DNA of 64,000 bases from Morchella semilibera. Taxonomy: Eukaryota; Ascomycota; Pezizomycetes; Pezizales; Morchellaceae. The DNA is taken from assembly GCA_009192285.1 (NCBI GenBank), contig CM018604.1, positions 5,365,746 through 5,429,745 of the forward strand, given 5' to 3'. Each line of letters opens with the position of its first letter. Position 1 is the first letter of the stretch. Positions 12,198 to 24,300 of this stretch are shown piece after piece. Below the pieces are notes generated by a model. It had not been told where the DNA came from. It was given only the letters and a program-made list of their open reading frames with translations, and did no database searches. A program made the translations under genes and the position numbers.

Positions 12198-15100
12198 GGT
12201 GGCTTTTTTTTCTCTCTTTCTTGTTTTTTTGAAATTTGGTCCTTGATGCCTGGGAAGGAAGGAAGGAAGGGCGAGATTGTTCGTAGTTGTGAAGAAAGGT
12301 GTAATGTATACACTACGGAGAAGGGAATCGTAGTATGTATGTAGGTAGGGGGCTGCAATGCAATGAATAGTAATGTGTTTCCAATATTGTATGTTATAGC
12401 GAGTGAATACAGCGAGCGGGAGTAATGATGCAAAGGGAACAATAAAGAAAGAATGAAAAACAATGTGGAAACACAGAACCGGTGGTAAAGACACGAGGGT
12501 ACCGTTGGTAACTTATATGAAGGGGGGTGGAGGGGATGAATGCAGTAGGAAGGATTGAAGTAGGGAGAGGAAGAGGACCGTACTTTGTGTAGGGCAGGGA
12601 CCTCAGTTGTATATGTATGATGTATGTAAAAGTAGAAGTAGGGGAAGGCTAGGGTTGTGGACCAGGTCAGTGGTCAGTGAGTTCAGGGCCGGGATGGATG
12701 GTTGTGGTAATGGGTAATGGGGTGGTGGTGGTGGTTAGTGTTGGGCTGCCCCCGGGAGTTAAGTAGAATCGAATAGGACCAGAAGGGTTATCGGCCTGGT
12801 CCTAGCAGTTGATCGGTCGCGTGTGGTCTGCAGGGGACAGACGTACTCTTGATACTACTCGAACTAGTAATACTTGTATGTACATACATCAGTACCGTAC
12901 CTACACTTGCAGCGGGTCCTCACTCACTGTTCCACTGTTCGACGTTACCTGCAAATGACAAGAGAGAAGAAAAAGTCCCGTGTATGAAGAGATTGACGGT
13001 TTGACTTCCCTTCTGCCTTTCTTTCTTTTCTTTTCTTTTCTTTTTTCTTTTTTTCTTTTTTTCCCTCTCACGAGAGAATTAAGAATGATCATTGTAGCTA
13101 CATGTAGAGCTAGAAGGGGGGGGAAACTCTCTAGCCCATACATGAACTCCTCAATCTTCACCCCTCTCTGCACTCTTCATCCACCCCCTCTCCGGGATGT
13201 TGCGTAAACCCGCCGCCACATTCTCACCTTCCTCCTCGAGCTGCATCAAACCCCCCCGAATAGATGTATCACGAGGATAAGTACTTTGGAAAACCAAAGT
13301 CTTGTCGATGGCGACGATGCGAATTGGGTACTGCCAGCAGGTGGAACAGCCACTACCTCTTCCCACATACTAGTAATAAAACAAAAAGTACAGCACAGCC
13401 TCCACTACTAGCAAACAAACTACATGTAGTTTATTCCAAATTCCAAATTACAGTCCTAACCCATAAACCTTTTTTCTTTTCGTCTCTGTGATTGATATCT
13501 GATCAAGGACCTCAGATGTCAAGAAAAAGTCACACTAATGATAGTCCAATTTCCCATTCATGGCTTTTGCGCCTCCCCTTCCAACCCTTCACTTTCCCCC
13601 ATTCATCCATAATCCATCGCCTCCACTTCTCACCCCCGCCGCCGCCGCCGGCAGGCACCTGACACCCGTTTTCACAAACAGGTAACGGTTTCTACTGGCC
13701 CGGTTTTATTTCGCGCGCAAAGAAGCAAAATAAACCAGTTTTTTGTCTCTTCACCCCTCACCAAGGCTCTGGTAGCGAAATGACGACCGTTTATTACCAT
13801 CCTATGGCCTTCTTACTTCATGATGACCGTTCATGTGGAGTAATTAGCTTCAAGCAATACATGAAAGTACGTTGTTGTTGTTTTTCTCTCTCTTTCTTTT
13901 TTTCTTTCTTTTTCTTTCTCTTTTTTTCTTTCTTTTGTTATAATTACTTATTCCCCCAGTCTGTACCTACTTCCACAACGACGACGGTTATGATCCTCAC
14001 GACCAGTCCGGTTACACCTGCCCGTCGCTGTCTTTCTGTATGTCTTCCTGCACCGTATCCCCCCTCCCCTCTCCCCGCGATGTGATATGCAAGCGACAGG
14101 AGCGAGGTGCATTTATTTTTTTTTCCCTCGCTCCCTCGCTTACTTTGTTGCTGGTTCTACGCTCTTATTGGGGTACCGTATTTGGCGAGGGGGGGCTGAT
14201 ATTACCTACTCTAACGACTGGCCTTACCAGGTTGGGTAGCTGGTAGAGGGCATGCCAATGATAAAAAAGTAAACAAGTAATTGACTGAGATGAGATCTCT
14301 CGTCCACCCTGCGTTGCCTTTTGATCCCCCCTTACGTGATCTTAATCACATCGTGAGATGGGCGATATGCCATGAGTTTACCTAGAGTATATACCACCTA
14401 CTCAAGTATCGGCCATTAATTGCAAAGGGCGCGCCCATTATTACAATTCCACGAGCTCTCCCCCAACCCCCCAATCTCAACTCGACTCATCAAATAAATC
14501 CCCAACCTCAATCTCAATCCCACCCTATCGACTATCGATTTCACAACCCCTCATCTCAGCCCTACGTCCCCAATAACCCAACACCGCAGCGCAATCTCCC
14601 AACACAGGACCTATTGCCCATCGATCGCCTGAAACAAACCAAAAAAAAACCCCTCCTATCACCGGGGGAAACCGCGTGCCGGAGAATTGGAGGCCTCGCG
14701 ATCGCGAAAAATGCGGCGCGGGGGATTTGATGCACTGGAGCCCCTACATAGCAAACCACACATTTCAACTCAGTTCAATTCAGGTGATATAACCCTGGGT
14801 GGAGGGGCTTGGATAGGTGTTCAGGTAGGTATGTGTAGTGATATCGGGGGCTCGTATGTAGTCCCTACATATATACGGCCTGGGATCTAGGATCCAGGAT
14901 CTAGCAGCGTGCAACGTGCAACAGTAAAAAAAGAAGCAGCAGAAGTAGAAGTACATACCACTAATTCCATGACATTTCCGAACACGACTGCTATTGCATA
15001 TACATATACAAAAGAAAATGCCAGGCCCCTTTTGTATGGTATGTCGTATTGGTCGTGTTCGAAAATGTCATGGAGGGACGAGTATGTATGTAGAAGTAGA

Positions 15101-15877
15101 AGCACAGCAGCAGGTACAGAATCTTCCTTGACGAATGCGCTCCATGGCGCTACATACATACAGGAGCACAAAATTTCCCCGGTTCAACCGTATGTACTAA
15201 GTAGGTACCTGCGTCTCTCTCTCGGTACGTACGGCAGCTGATATGTATGTACCTACCTACCTTACCCATGTATGATGCTGTGATGTAGTTACTTAAAGAA
15301 GGTTCCTGTACCTGCCTCCCGATAACAAAAAGAGAATTTCAAAACCCCAATACGTAACCAAGTACTGTCTTTCGACCGTATACAATGAGTTGTACCTGCA
15401 TGCTACATAACGGCAATTGCAAAAAAAATGTAGATGCATATTTTACATACATCTCCCGGCTGTTGAGTGGGGTTTAAGATATAGTACCGCGGACCCTGCT
15501 CCCTGGTTACTCTGAAACATACATGATTGTAATCGCGCGGTCCGTGATTTAAACAATTTCAGGGCCCAATGGTACTACTACATGTACTAAATGATAAATT
15601 TGGAGGGAGGGATGCTCTAAATAGGCGGCTAAATAGAAAATGAGGTGACAGGATTCCGGGGCTTGGGTTGGGAGGTGGGATGGGATGGGACGTGGGGGAA
15701 AGCTTGGTTGGAGGATCATCACCTCCCGATATGGCTGGTCCTGTTCATGATATCTCACTCACTTCAAAACGTAGCTGATGGATTGGATAGCACATGGAGT
15801 TACTTAGCCAGGGCTTCTATTCACCCCATTCGCAATGTCTAACTACAAGCTCAAGTTAATTCCCCGTCCTATTCTAT
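12198..15877. other. Intergenic region with simple repeats and a foldback element
   Basis: No gene I can support. 12198-12900 is the 5' flank of the RA-PH gene, GT-rich, with a pyrimidine tract just upstream of the start. Pyrimidine microsatellites of TTTC type lie at about 13016-13065 and 13880-13935, and (GCC)n at 13637. Three copies of TACATGTA occur (13099, 13421, 15579). A long imperfect inverted repeat at 14951-15090 is listed separately. Confidence 0.55.
14951..15090. repeat. Long imperfect hairpin (foldback element)
   Basis: The arm ccatgacatttccgaacacg (14967-14986, running on to 14988) pairs with 15052-15073; 21 of 22 positions are complementary. Pairing continues inward with mismatches to a second perfect block (atacaaaag, 15006-15014, with cttttgtat, 15029-15037), leaving a 14-nt loop rich in G/C, and outward through gtacata/gtatgta. 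The whole makes a stem of roughly 60 bp with small bulges. No flanking target-site duplication is obvious. It could be a small MITE or the DNA of a hairpin RNA (a milRNA-like precursor); the sequence alone does not decide. Confidence 0.6.
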
Positions 15878-17924
15878 CTACTTTTTCACAACATACTCCT
15901 CCCACCCGCCGCCCTCCAGCCTCTCAACCTTCGCCATCACCTCGCTCTCCATGTCGTCGACATATCTCTCGAGCTTCGCCCTCACGTCACGGCCCAGCTC
16001 ACTGTCCTCTACCGACAGGATGCGCAGCGCTAGCAGCGCCGCATTCGTCGAGTTATTGATCGCGACAGTTGCGACGGGAACTCCGCGCTATATCATCACC
16101 ATATATCAGCGCCAATTCAATGCAATACGGAAACAGAACAGGCGCTAAGAGGAAAAGGGGGATAGAATTTTCCAAAGAAATACATACCGGCATCTGCACA
16201 ATACTATGTAGACTGTCCACACCATCCAGCGTGCTGCCCCTCACGGGCACTCCCACAACGGGCAGCGTCAACATCGCCGCAACCATTCCAGGTAAATGTG
16301 CGGCCCCGCCCGCTCCCGCAATCACCACCTTCAATCCGCGGGTCCTTGCCTCCTTCGCGAATGTGACCATGCGGTCCGGTGTGCGGTGCGCAGACACAAT
16401 CGACACCTCGAACGGAACGCCGAACTTCTTCAGGATCTCCGCGCCCGCCTTCATCACTGGCAGGTCCGAGTCGGAGCCCATAATGATCGCCACAACGGGT
16501 GCCTTCTTCTCCACAACTTGCTGCTCAGTGGCGGTAGTAGGGGTGACGCCGTCGGCAAGGTCGATCAGTGGCTGGATCTGGAATAGAGCTTCTGACATGC
16601 TGCCGGCAACGAGGGTGATGTGGCCCATCTTGCGAGCGGGCTTGGCAGCGCCCTTTCCGTAGAGGTGGACGGTGGCGCCCTTGGTCTCCAAAGCCTTGTA
16701 AGCGACAGTGAGATATCGGGGGCCGAGGAGGTTGAGCATGATTGCGGCGGTGGAGGGGGTGGAGAGCGAGGTGGAATAGGATGGAAGGGGGAGGTCCATG
16801 ATGGCACGGAGGTGGGCTTCGTATTGGGAGGTCGGGCAGGCCTCAATCGTGTAATGGCCTGAGTTGTGTGGGCGGGGGGCGATCTCGTTGATCATCAGGT
16901 CGCCTGGTGCATGGTTAGCATATGGGTTCTAGCTGGTATATAGTAATTGTAGCTCTGGGGGTTAAGTACCATCCGGCAGCAGAAACATCTCCACCCCAAA
17001 CACTCCCGCACCCCACAAGCACCCCACCGCCTTCTCCGCCAGCCTTCTTGCCGCATCCTGGACCTTTGACCCGACCCTGGCGGGTGCATACACCAGTTTG
17101 CAGATGTTCTCCTCATGCACAGTCTCGACGGTGGGGTAGCTAACGACACTACCATCCTTCTTACGCACCACCATCACCGCAAGCTCCTTGACAAACGGGA
17201 CCCACTTTTCCGCGTACAGCGCGCTGGAGGTCAGCGTCTCGAGCGCCGCCGGGATCGCTGCCGCAGATGAAACGACGTGGTTGCCGCGTCCGTCGTAGGC
17301 GAGGGTCCGTGACTTGAGCATGAATGGATAGGAGAATTGCTGGCCGATTGCCTCGAGCGCGGCGGGGGCGCGGTCGGTTACGGGGAGGGAGGGAGCTGTG
17401 GAGACGGCATGGGCGATGAGGTGTTCCTTTTGGAGGTATTTGTCTTGAATTACGCGGATTGTCTGCCATGATGGTTGGACCTGTCATTGCGCCACGGGCG
17501 TGAGTATAAATATTTGTATATGTATAAATATAGTTTTTATTTTTTTATTTGGATGTGTACCTCGACAGTCGTGGTCTCATCAAGCTCCTGTAGGATTTTA
17601 GTGTCGACATGCTCAATCTCGACAGTGAGGATATCACACTCGGCGGCGAGCTTACGGATGGACTCGGCGTCGGAGAAGGAGCCATCAACATGCGTATGCA
17701 GGGCATTGATCTGCTTTGCGGGCGAGTTTGGGGCGTCGAGGATCACAGTTTTGATGTTGAGTCTATGGGCAGCCTCGACGAGCATACGGCCGAGCTATAA
17801 CCAATCACCACATCACATATTAATACAGATTCTGGCAATTAACTTTGTAGAGGGGACTGTACAGGCTAGTTGGGATAGTACATACCTGGCCACCCCCTAG
17901 AATTCCTACAGTGCGTGAGTCCAT
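15878..17924 (-). CDS. ADE2: Phosphoribosylaminoimidazole carboxylase Ade2, 5 exons
   Basis: Converts AIR to CAIR in de novo purine synthesis; cytosolic. Exons 17924-17886, 17794-17561, 17480-16970, 16903-16188 and 16087-15878 encode 569 aa (yeast 571). Introns are 91, 80, 66 and 100 bp. The N-terminal half is the ATP-grasp N5-CAIR synthetase module: [18 protein letters not shown] at the dinucleotide-type loop, [13 protein letters not shown]-grasp segments [17 protein letters not shown] and [16 protein letters not shown], and [13 protein letters not shown]. The C-terminal third (from about residue 405) is the AIR mutase module: [22 protein letters not shown] and [12 protein letters not shown]. 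All motifs are intact. Start and stop agree with the family ends (MDSRTVG...EYVVKK). Loss of this gene in fungi gives red adenine auxotrophs (established knowledge). Confidence 0.97.
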
Positions 17925-19892
17925 TATGTAGATATATTCGTGTGAATGAGTATATGTTTGGTGGGGTATTTTTTTTTCCCTCTCATCCCTCTTTCTGGAC
18001 CCCTCCGTCACACAATGCGCGGGGTGGTTTTTTTTTTGTGTGGGTGGGTTTGGGGGGGGGGGTTGGCTTATCAGATCTGCCAAGCAACAGATGATAACTC
18101 TAATTCCTTTTTCCTCTTCCCCTTCTCTTTCCACTCCCCCCCATCTCGGCAAGCCCCTGCCCAGTGCCTGACTGTAACAAATCTATGCATGCAACACACC
18201 CAATCAGCGCCCAGTCCGATTGCAACTCGAGGCCAATCTTAAACCTGTAGAGTAATGTACGTATGTAGCTGCAACCGCGGGTGGACCTGCTGGCTGCTGC
18301 TGCACGTCTCGGGGACAAGAGCCTACGACTGACCATGTAGGTACTGAACTGTATGTCTAAGAACATATATAACTGCATTAGCAGCGTTATGCCACGCCCG
18401 AGAGATTATGCGCGCCCTCGCGATCGCGACGTGACCTGGCGACGTTGTAGTGTTGGTAACGTAGGTTAGGTAGAGTACTGTACAGTTCATGCGGACCCAA
18501 AGAAACCCGGCCCAATCCAATATTCCAATCTGCAGAAACTGGAATGTCGTTGCAATGCCAGCACTGGCCCGGGTACTCGGAGTACTTAGAGCAGGTACAA
18601 GATGTAGGTACTGTCAGCGGATATCAGCGGTATGTTATGATGTATGTCTTTCTTTGATGCTGCTCTTCTACTCTGCTCTACTCTGGACGCAGCCAATTGT
18701 ACACACCGAGTAGATTACGGTGGGGACTTTGTATGTACCTACATTTACATATGTACCTCTACAAGTACATGTAGTACATCTATGTATTCCATCTGACTGT
18801 ACCGACTCTATCCCCCACACTCCCCGCCCCCCCCCAAACTCCTGCTAAAGATTGGCCCGTAAACACCCGAGGGACTGGAAGGAAAGTCAATCCCTAACGT
18901 GTCCCTCCCAACTGACACAACGATACCTACCGGCTTCCTTTAAACATACTTTCCTCCGCCACGCTGTACCCCCGCGAAACCCCTCCAATGGCATTGCTCT
19001 AGGCCCTGAACAGCCACGAGAGAAAGCCTAAGTAAGACAATGGCCGCTGTCGATCAGGAATGTACCACGGCACACCGCACTCTGGACTAATGGGGAATTG
19101 GAGCTCCTGATTAACTATTTCCTGCGCTCGTCTCACAACTCTGAGGGCCGGATCGATTGGTAAGTCACCCCCATTTCTGGATATGGTGCGACATAGTGGA
19201 CTGCACGCACAACGAGAGACCTGAACTATAGGGACCTTAAGCCTTATAAACAAAAGTGTTTATCATGTGTGTGGCTGTGTGGGGTTAACTCCTTATGTAG
19301 AGCACAGGTCTTGGCGGGTAAATATTTATGTTTTCTTGATCATTGACCTATTGGTTGTCATGTGTGATCTCGGAAGTTTTCACTTGCTGGTTCAATTGAT
19401 GGCCATAAGTGCTAAAGTCAGAACCTCCTAGTCAGGGATTAAGTGATGACCACTGGCCAGATATACGTCCTCCCTTGGTACAGGGGAGGCATTCTCAGGT
19501 GTATTAGGGCCCTGGTATACATCAAACCCGGATCAAGTCATCCTTAGTATATGCCATAAAAGAAATATAATGGATATAAAATATATTTGTGTTTCCGCAA
19601 GGCAATACTAAAGAGTCTAAACTATATAAGAAGACCTTAATATAAAAAGGGATATCATATCGGTACACTTATTTACAACATCGATGTTCTCCAGTTCCAC
19701 GATGTCCTCTAGTTCCACGTTCAACCCACTACTCGCCGTCCCCCGTCGCTACTTGAGCCTGTCCGTACTGTCAATATCTCTCTCGGCAGCAGAAGGGAGA
19801 ACGAAACACAGCCAAGAGTCGGCGACTCTTGCTCTTGGCTGAGCGGCCAAATTCCCATAGGCGGGGAAAAAGGTAGTCGTCAGCTTGCGGGC
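17925..19892. other. Intergenic: divergent flank between ADE2 and the IBR gene
   Basis: Holds the ADE2 5' flank and, at the right end, the promoter of the IBR-domain gene. A frame on the minus strand at 18999-19253 has an ordinary amino-acid mix but begins at TTG, has no recognisable domain and no exon context, so it is left out. A TACATGTA palindrome lies at 18766. Nothing else seen. Confidence 0.5.
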
Positions 19893-19899
19893 TATAAAT
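19893..19899 (+). promoter_or_regulatory. TATA box of the IBR-domain gene
   Basis: TATAAAT in a GC-richer context (cttgcgggctataaattt). About 30 bases downstream is a pyrimidine/CA initiator-like stretch (19921-19950), consistent with a transcription start near 19925 and a leader of about 800 bases before the ATG at 20734. Inferred from spacing; no expression data. Confidence 0.45.
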
Positions 19900-19960
19900 T
19901 TCTCTCGAGGAGGCAGATCACTTTCTCCTGATCTACACCATCCTCAGTCACAGACAGGCA

Positions 19961-20609
19961 GTAAGTTAAGGTACCTGCTTTAGGTGTCTATAGTCGTCTT
20001 TTTTTCATCAAGATATCTCTCGTAGGAAAGTCTCATTCGAGGAAGCTTTTTTCGTCCCCAGAGAGGAAGGAACCGATTCTACTCAATTGAAATAGTCATT
20101 AATTCCCACCTGTCCCTCTCGAGAGAGTCAAGCAAGCTTTTTTTATCTTCAGCCCTTCTTTGATCATCGTCCAATTCATCTTTTCCATCTTTAACCCACC
20201 CTCCCCGGTCCATCCCGCCGAGCAATTTTCATCGGCCTGGATCTTTCATCAAGTTACCTAGGAATACCTCCCAGCCTGAACTCCTTCCCCTAAGAAAGCC
20301 CGATATTTTCATTCAAGAAAGTAAGTAAACCTCGATGAATCTCACTGGGGCATGTTTTGACTTGTCTGCTGACAGAAAGAATCAATTCAGCTCAAGGAAG
20401 CCTCGGTCGGTTGGAATCTCTCGAAGAGGAATCAACAAGCTTTTCATCAATTCATCTCTTTGGAAAAGCTTTGATATATCTCTCGAGTAAGTTTCATCTA
20501 TTCCCTCGAGAACGCTTTTACTAATTTTTTCGAGTCAGTACTAAATCCACTTCTCCGAGAGCGGTTTGGCTTCAACTTGTTTCCCGCAAATAAACCCCAT
20601 TTCTCATAG
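19961..20609 (+). other. 5' leader with three candidate introns
   Basis: Three perfect GTAAGT donors are each followed at intron distance by an AG acceptor: 19961-20025 (65 bp), 20321-20375 (55 bp, with ctgacag acceptor) and 20487-20609 (123 bp, ending ctcatag). The region has no long reading frame but repeats decayed versions of tctctcgag and aagcttttt, so it may derive from tandem duplications. Spliced leader introns are an inference from consensus sites. Confidence 0.35.
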
Positions 20610-20733
20610 GTAAGCTTTAGTCCATCTCACTCTTTCCCCCCTCTTTCTACCACCCCCCTCCCCCCTCCCGAAATCTCCAACTAACCTCTGTCGACAAGTC
20701 CAAACAACCTCTACATCCCAAACCTATTAAATT

Positions 20734-21336
20734 ATGCCGCCTCATCTCGACCTCCCGCCCTTTCAACCAGGGATCGTCGCGACTGGGTGCTATTTGTGCC
20801 CGGCGGGCACAATCTGCGCTTGCCAACCCCCACCTACGGACTTGTATTGTTCTACTTCCACTTGCAGACATTACATCCCCCCCCGCAGCATAAAGTCCAC
20901 GATTGCGTCATGTCATACGTGCTTTACCGCGACTTGTACAATTTGTCGGGGGCCATATCATTCCCCCAGCCCCTTATGCCCGGCGGAACACACGGTTAGC
21001 GGAATTATCTACACTATCCGTGAAGCTTATCTTGGGGACATTGCCGAAATCGACCGCAAGGAAGCTGCTCTTCACCGCGTCTATGGTGAGGCAGTGCGTG
21101 AAAACCAGTCTCTTACATGGCAATGCGCCCACTTGATTGGTGAGAGGTTGCTTAGAAACCATAGGGCTAGGTTGGATGCAGAACGTGTTAGAGCACGTGA
21201 GTGGATTCACAACCTGCGTCAAGAGCGCCTAGAAAGGTACATTAGGGACATGGAAGCCGCCATCAACGAGGAGAATGATGCTCTCCTAGCGCAAGAAGCG
21301 GAAGCCGTTCGTGCTCCTGAGGCTGGTGGAAATTAG
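20734..21336 (+). CDS. Stand-alone IBR zinc-binding domain protein with C-terminal coiled coil
   Basis: 200 aa, single exon. Residues 39-82 match the in-between-RING (IBR) pattern with all eight zinc ligands: C39-x4-C44-x15-C60-x2-C63-x4-C68-x2-C71-x4-H76-x5-C82. The intervening CRHYIPPRSI and CTICRGPYH are typical of fungal RING-IBR-RING proteins. Upstream is only a cysteine knot C19-x2-C22-x5-C28-x-C30, far too short for a full RING1. Downstream there is no RING2 and so no catalytic cysteine; residues 85-190 are instead a Glu/Arg-rich helix, probably coiled coil. It therefore cannot be a complete RBR ubiquitin ligase; a regulator, decoy or truncated relic of one is possible. Start is the first ATG after the TATA box and leader. 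Family assignment is firm; function unknown. Confidence 0.75.
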   Translation: MPPHLDLPPFQPGIVATGCYLCPAGTICACQPPPTDLYCSTSTCRHYIPPRSIKSTIASCHTCFTATCTICRGPYHSPSPLCPAEHTVSGIIYTIREAYLGDIAEIDRKEAALHRVYGEAVRENQSLTWQCAHLIGERLLRNHRARLDAERVRAREWIHNLRQERLERYIRDMEAAINEENDALLAQEAEAVRAPEAGGN

Positions 21337-24300
21337 TGGAATTTCTCTTCGAGTGATATATGGACGATAAGGTCTTGAAGCACGAGGTATCACTCGGTGC
21401 CTATTTTCTTTTCCATTGATTGATTGATTGACAACTCATACATTTTCTTTTTCATTGTTGCTGTGGTTGGGAAACTTAATATGTAACTACTGAAAATGTC
21501 TTGTAGATATCAAATGATGACTCTTTTTTGCTGTCTTACCTGTGGCGCTTTTATGTGATTGGTCCTCTTAATAGAGGTCAATCTTTAACCAATCATCATT
21601 AATCAACGCAGTAAACCGTCCCGAAGCCACAGCCCACGCGACTCAAACCAAAAACGACAACAGAAGTAAACTCCAATGTGTAACCAGAACCCCCCTCTCT
21701 TTCCCCAAGCATACCCCGATTTGGTCAGCGAGTGATACCCCATGATGCCTCACCGAGAAAATCATCTCGAAATCTCTACACTGGAGTACCTCATGGCCGT
21801 GTATACATAATGTGTAACGGATTATGTGTGACGATACCGGAAAGTGGACTTTTGGCTTGCTTTTCCGCGTTCTCGCACACACCTACCACGGGAACTTGAG
21901 TTGTACAGCGCTGAGATCTCGGAGAAGACCCCCAAGATCTTGTGCTATGGTTGTGTGATTTGGTAGTTGGTAGGACCGCTGCTCAAGGCATCGCGTCCTT
22001 GGGTCTGATGGCGAGCAAGAGTCGGGGTATTCGAGCTGTGACACGAGGTCGCGGCCCCCAACCGGATCGTGGAGAGTCTATCTTTCTCACAGTCTCGTAT
22101 ATGGTAACCTTCCTGGACTCTAGAGATGTTAAAATGTAGTTTTTCTGTTACTTCCGTTAGTAACTAGCTCTCGCCCACCCTCCTAATGCTAACGACACTT
22201 ACCACTAGGCCTGTAAACACTCTCGAGGAACGCTATGGTTAGGGCAAGCAAACTCTGTCTGTGGGGTTTCTTTGCTGTTGGCTAATAGCTGGCCATGGGG
22301 TTTACGGGGTATTGGCTGGCGCCGGGGCGCGAAAGATGGTAGGGGTGCGTTTGGCTACTTATTTTTTTTCACTTGATTCAATTCGTCAAAGCTCCAGCCT
22401 GTGGGCGACAGTTTGTTTAACCTTGGTATCCATGGTGGTGGTTGGAGGAGCTGGTTTCTGTAGGTGCGGGATCTGACATTATCGACCGGTCCCCTTTTTA
22501 GAAGCTGGATCTCCTAGTGGGTGGAGAATCATGGGATTCAAGTGCGTTATCTACCTTTTTTTAGTAGTGCATGTTGCTGCAAAGGTTATGGCATTGAGTT
22601 CCCTTGGTCCTGATTCCATTGGGCGAAGCCAAATTACTCCAGATTATTACCCAAATATTACTCTGTCTTTATCTCCATGTATAGATGTTTAAAATATTAG
22701 GCGCCGTGGATCTGGAAATATCCAAAGATCGAGCCTGTAACTCCCATATATGATTACAGTGGGCAATTCTGCAGCTCGGCCGGATGGTATCGCCGCCCTT
22801 CTACTGGCCGGTCGAGCCAGCCGTCAACATGAGCAGTACTCTACCAACTACTCGCCAAAAAAAAACTTTTTCTTCGGTCGAGTACCACCCACTCAGCATC
22901 AGGATATCACCAACCTCCGGGGGCCCTGGTGTCCCCAGATCTACTCCTCGTGTTCCCTCACAGCACCAGTCAATCCCAACTCACCCACAGCGGCCATGCC
23001 CGCGAGCGCGTATACTGCCCTCAAGCAACGAGTGTGTTCTCGCACGTTGGGTATGTTTCACCCGGTATCATGACGCTTTTGGCGTTGCAGGTCCAGGTGG
23101 CTGTATATGTCATGCCGGTATTTGCGTACTGCCGGTTCTGGAGAGGGGGCATGGTTGATTGGCGAAAATGTGATTAAAATGGGATGCGGTGTGTGTGTGT
23201 GGAATGGGGCAGTCTTATTGGATGTGAATTGTGAGGATTGGGTGGATAAGGTTATATCGGGGGGGGGGGGTGCGTTTTTGAAATAAAATGCGGGGATGAT
23301 CATCTTGGAATTTTTTTTTATTAACAAATGATTTTAGAGATGGAAAGAAAGCTTATGTAGCTGTGTCACAATTCTCATTCGGTAACTTCCGGGATTATTT
23401 TGGGGCGCTGTGTTCTTTGGTCTAGAAGCTGTAGGCATTGGTCACGCCACATTCCTTCAACTCTAATCTCCCAGCACCTATTCCTGCCCGCCCAATCGCG
23501 AATTCCTTCACTCAATTCGTTTATGAACATCCCTTCATAGTAATACTAATTCGCCGCGGGGCCCCCCAGTGATAGTAAACTTCTGAATTTGGTTCTATTA
23601 TACAAATACAACTTTCGCGGGCCCTGTGGGTTGGCAATGCACGCCCAAAACAGATTTTTATCTTCTCAACTCCAGGTGCAGAGCACGGAAAGCTATGACC
23701 GAGGCATAGTTGGGACCTACGAGCAATGACTATCGCTGGATGCAATTCCAAAATTCAGATGACCAGAACAGAAGACCTGTTCGAGGCCACTCAGGATTCT
23801 AGTTTTTGTGACGTTTGGCAATGGTCCCATAACCCCCGTGTAATGAAAGCGTTACAGAATTATGTGGTCTAACTTACTGCATGTATATGCTTATAAACCC
23901 ATCTTAGTTAGGGTAAGTAGAAATCTTTTCCGTAGGCCCCCACTGAACATCTTATTTCTGTTACACACCAGCAGTTAAGGGCCAGCCTATATTTTAGATT
24001 CCTCTATGGGGCGCTTTTATTCTAATGACGAGTTTCGGGGACTCTTCAAACTGATTTTTGCCACGAATGATTGCTGCCTTGTATGAGGACGACATTATTT
24101 AGCGCTTGAACTCAAAAAGAGTGGGTTGAGCAATTCGTCTAAACTCCAACGTTTCGGGACTGCGAGTTATAAATCCTGGTTGTCAGCAGTCTGTGTGGCT
24201 CCGTTCACATCGCAAGGGAACCTTGGAATGCTTTGGTATATAAAGTTATGTTCCTATCTCTCCTCATTAGGGATCATAGCTTCAAGGGGTCGTTGGTCAT

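Noticed and set aside
18999-19253. 84-aa minus-strand frame
   Set aside because: Begins at TTG; plausible composition but no domain and no upstream exon found.
22750-23177. GC-richer plus-strand frames of 82-124 aa
   Set aside because: Three overlapping frames with no clear winner, no recognised motif, no start context; at most a relic.
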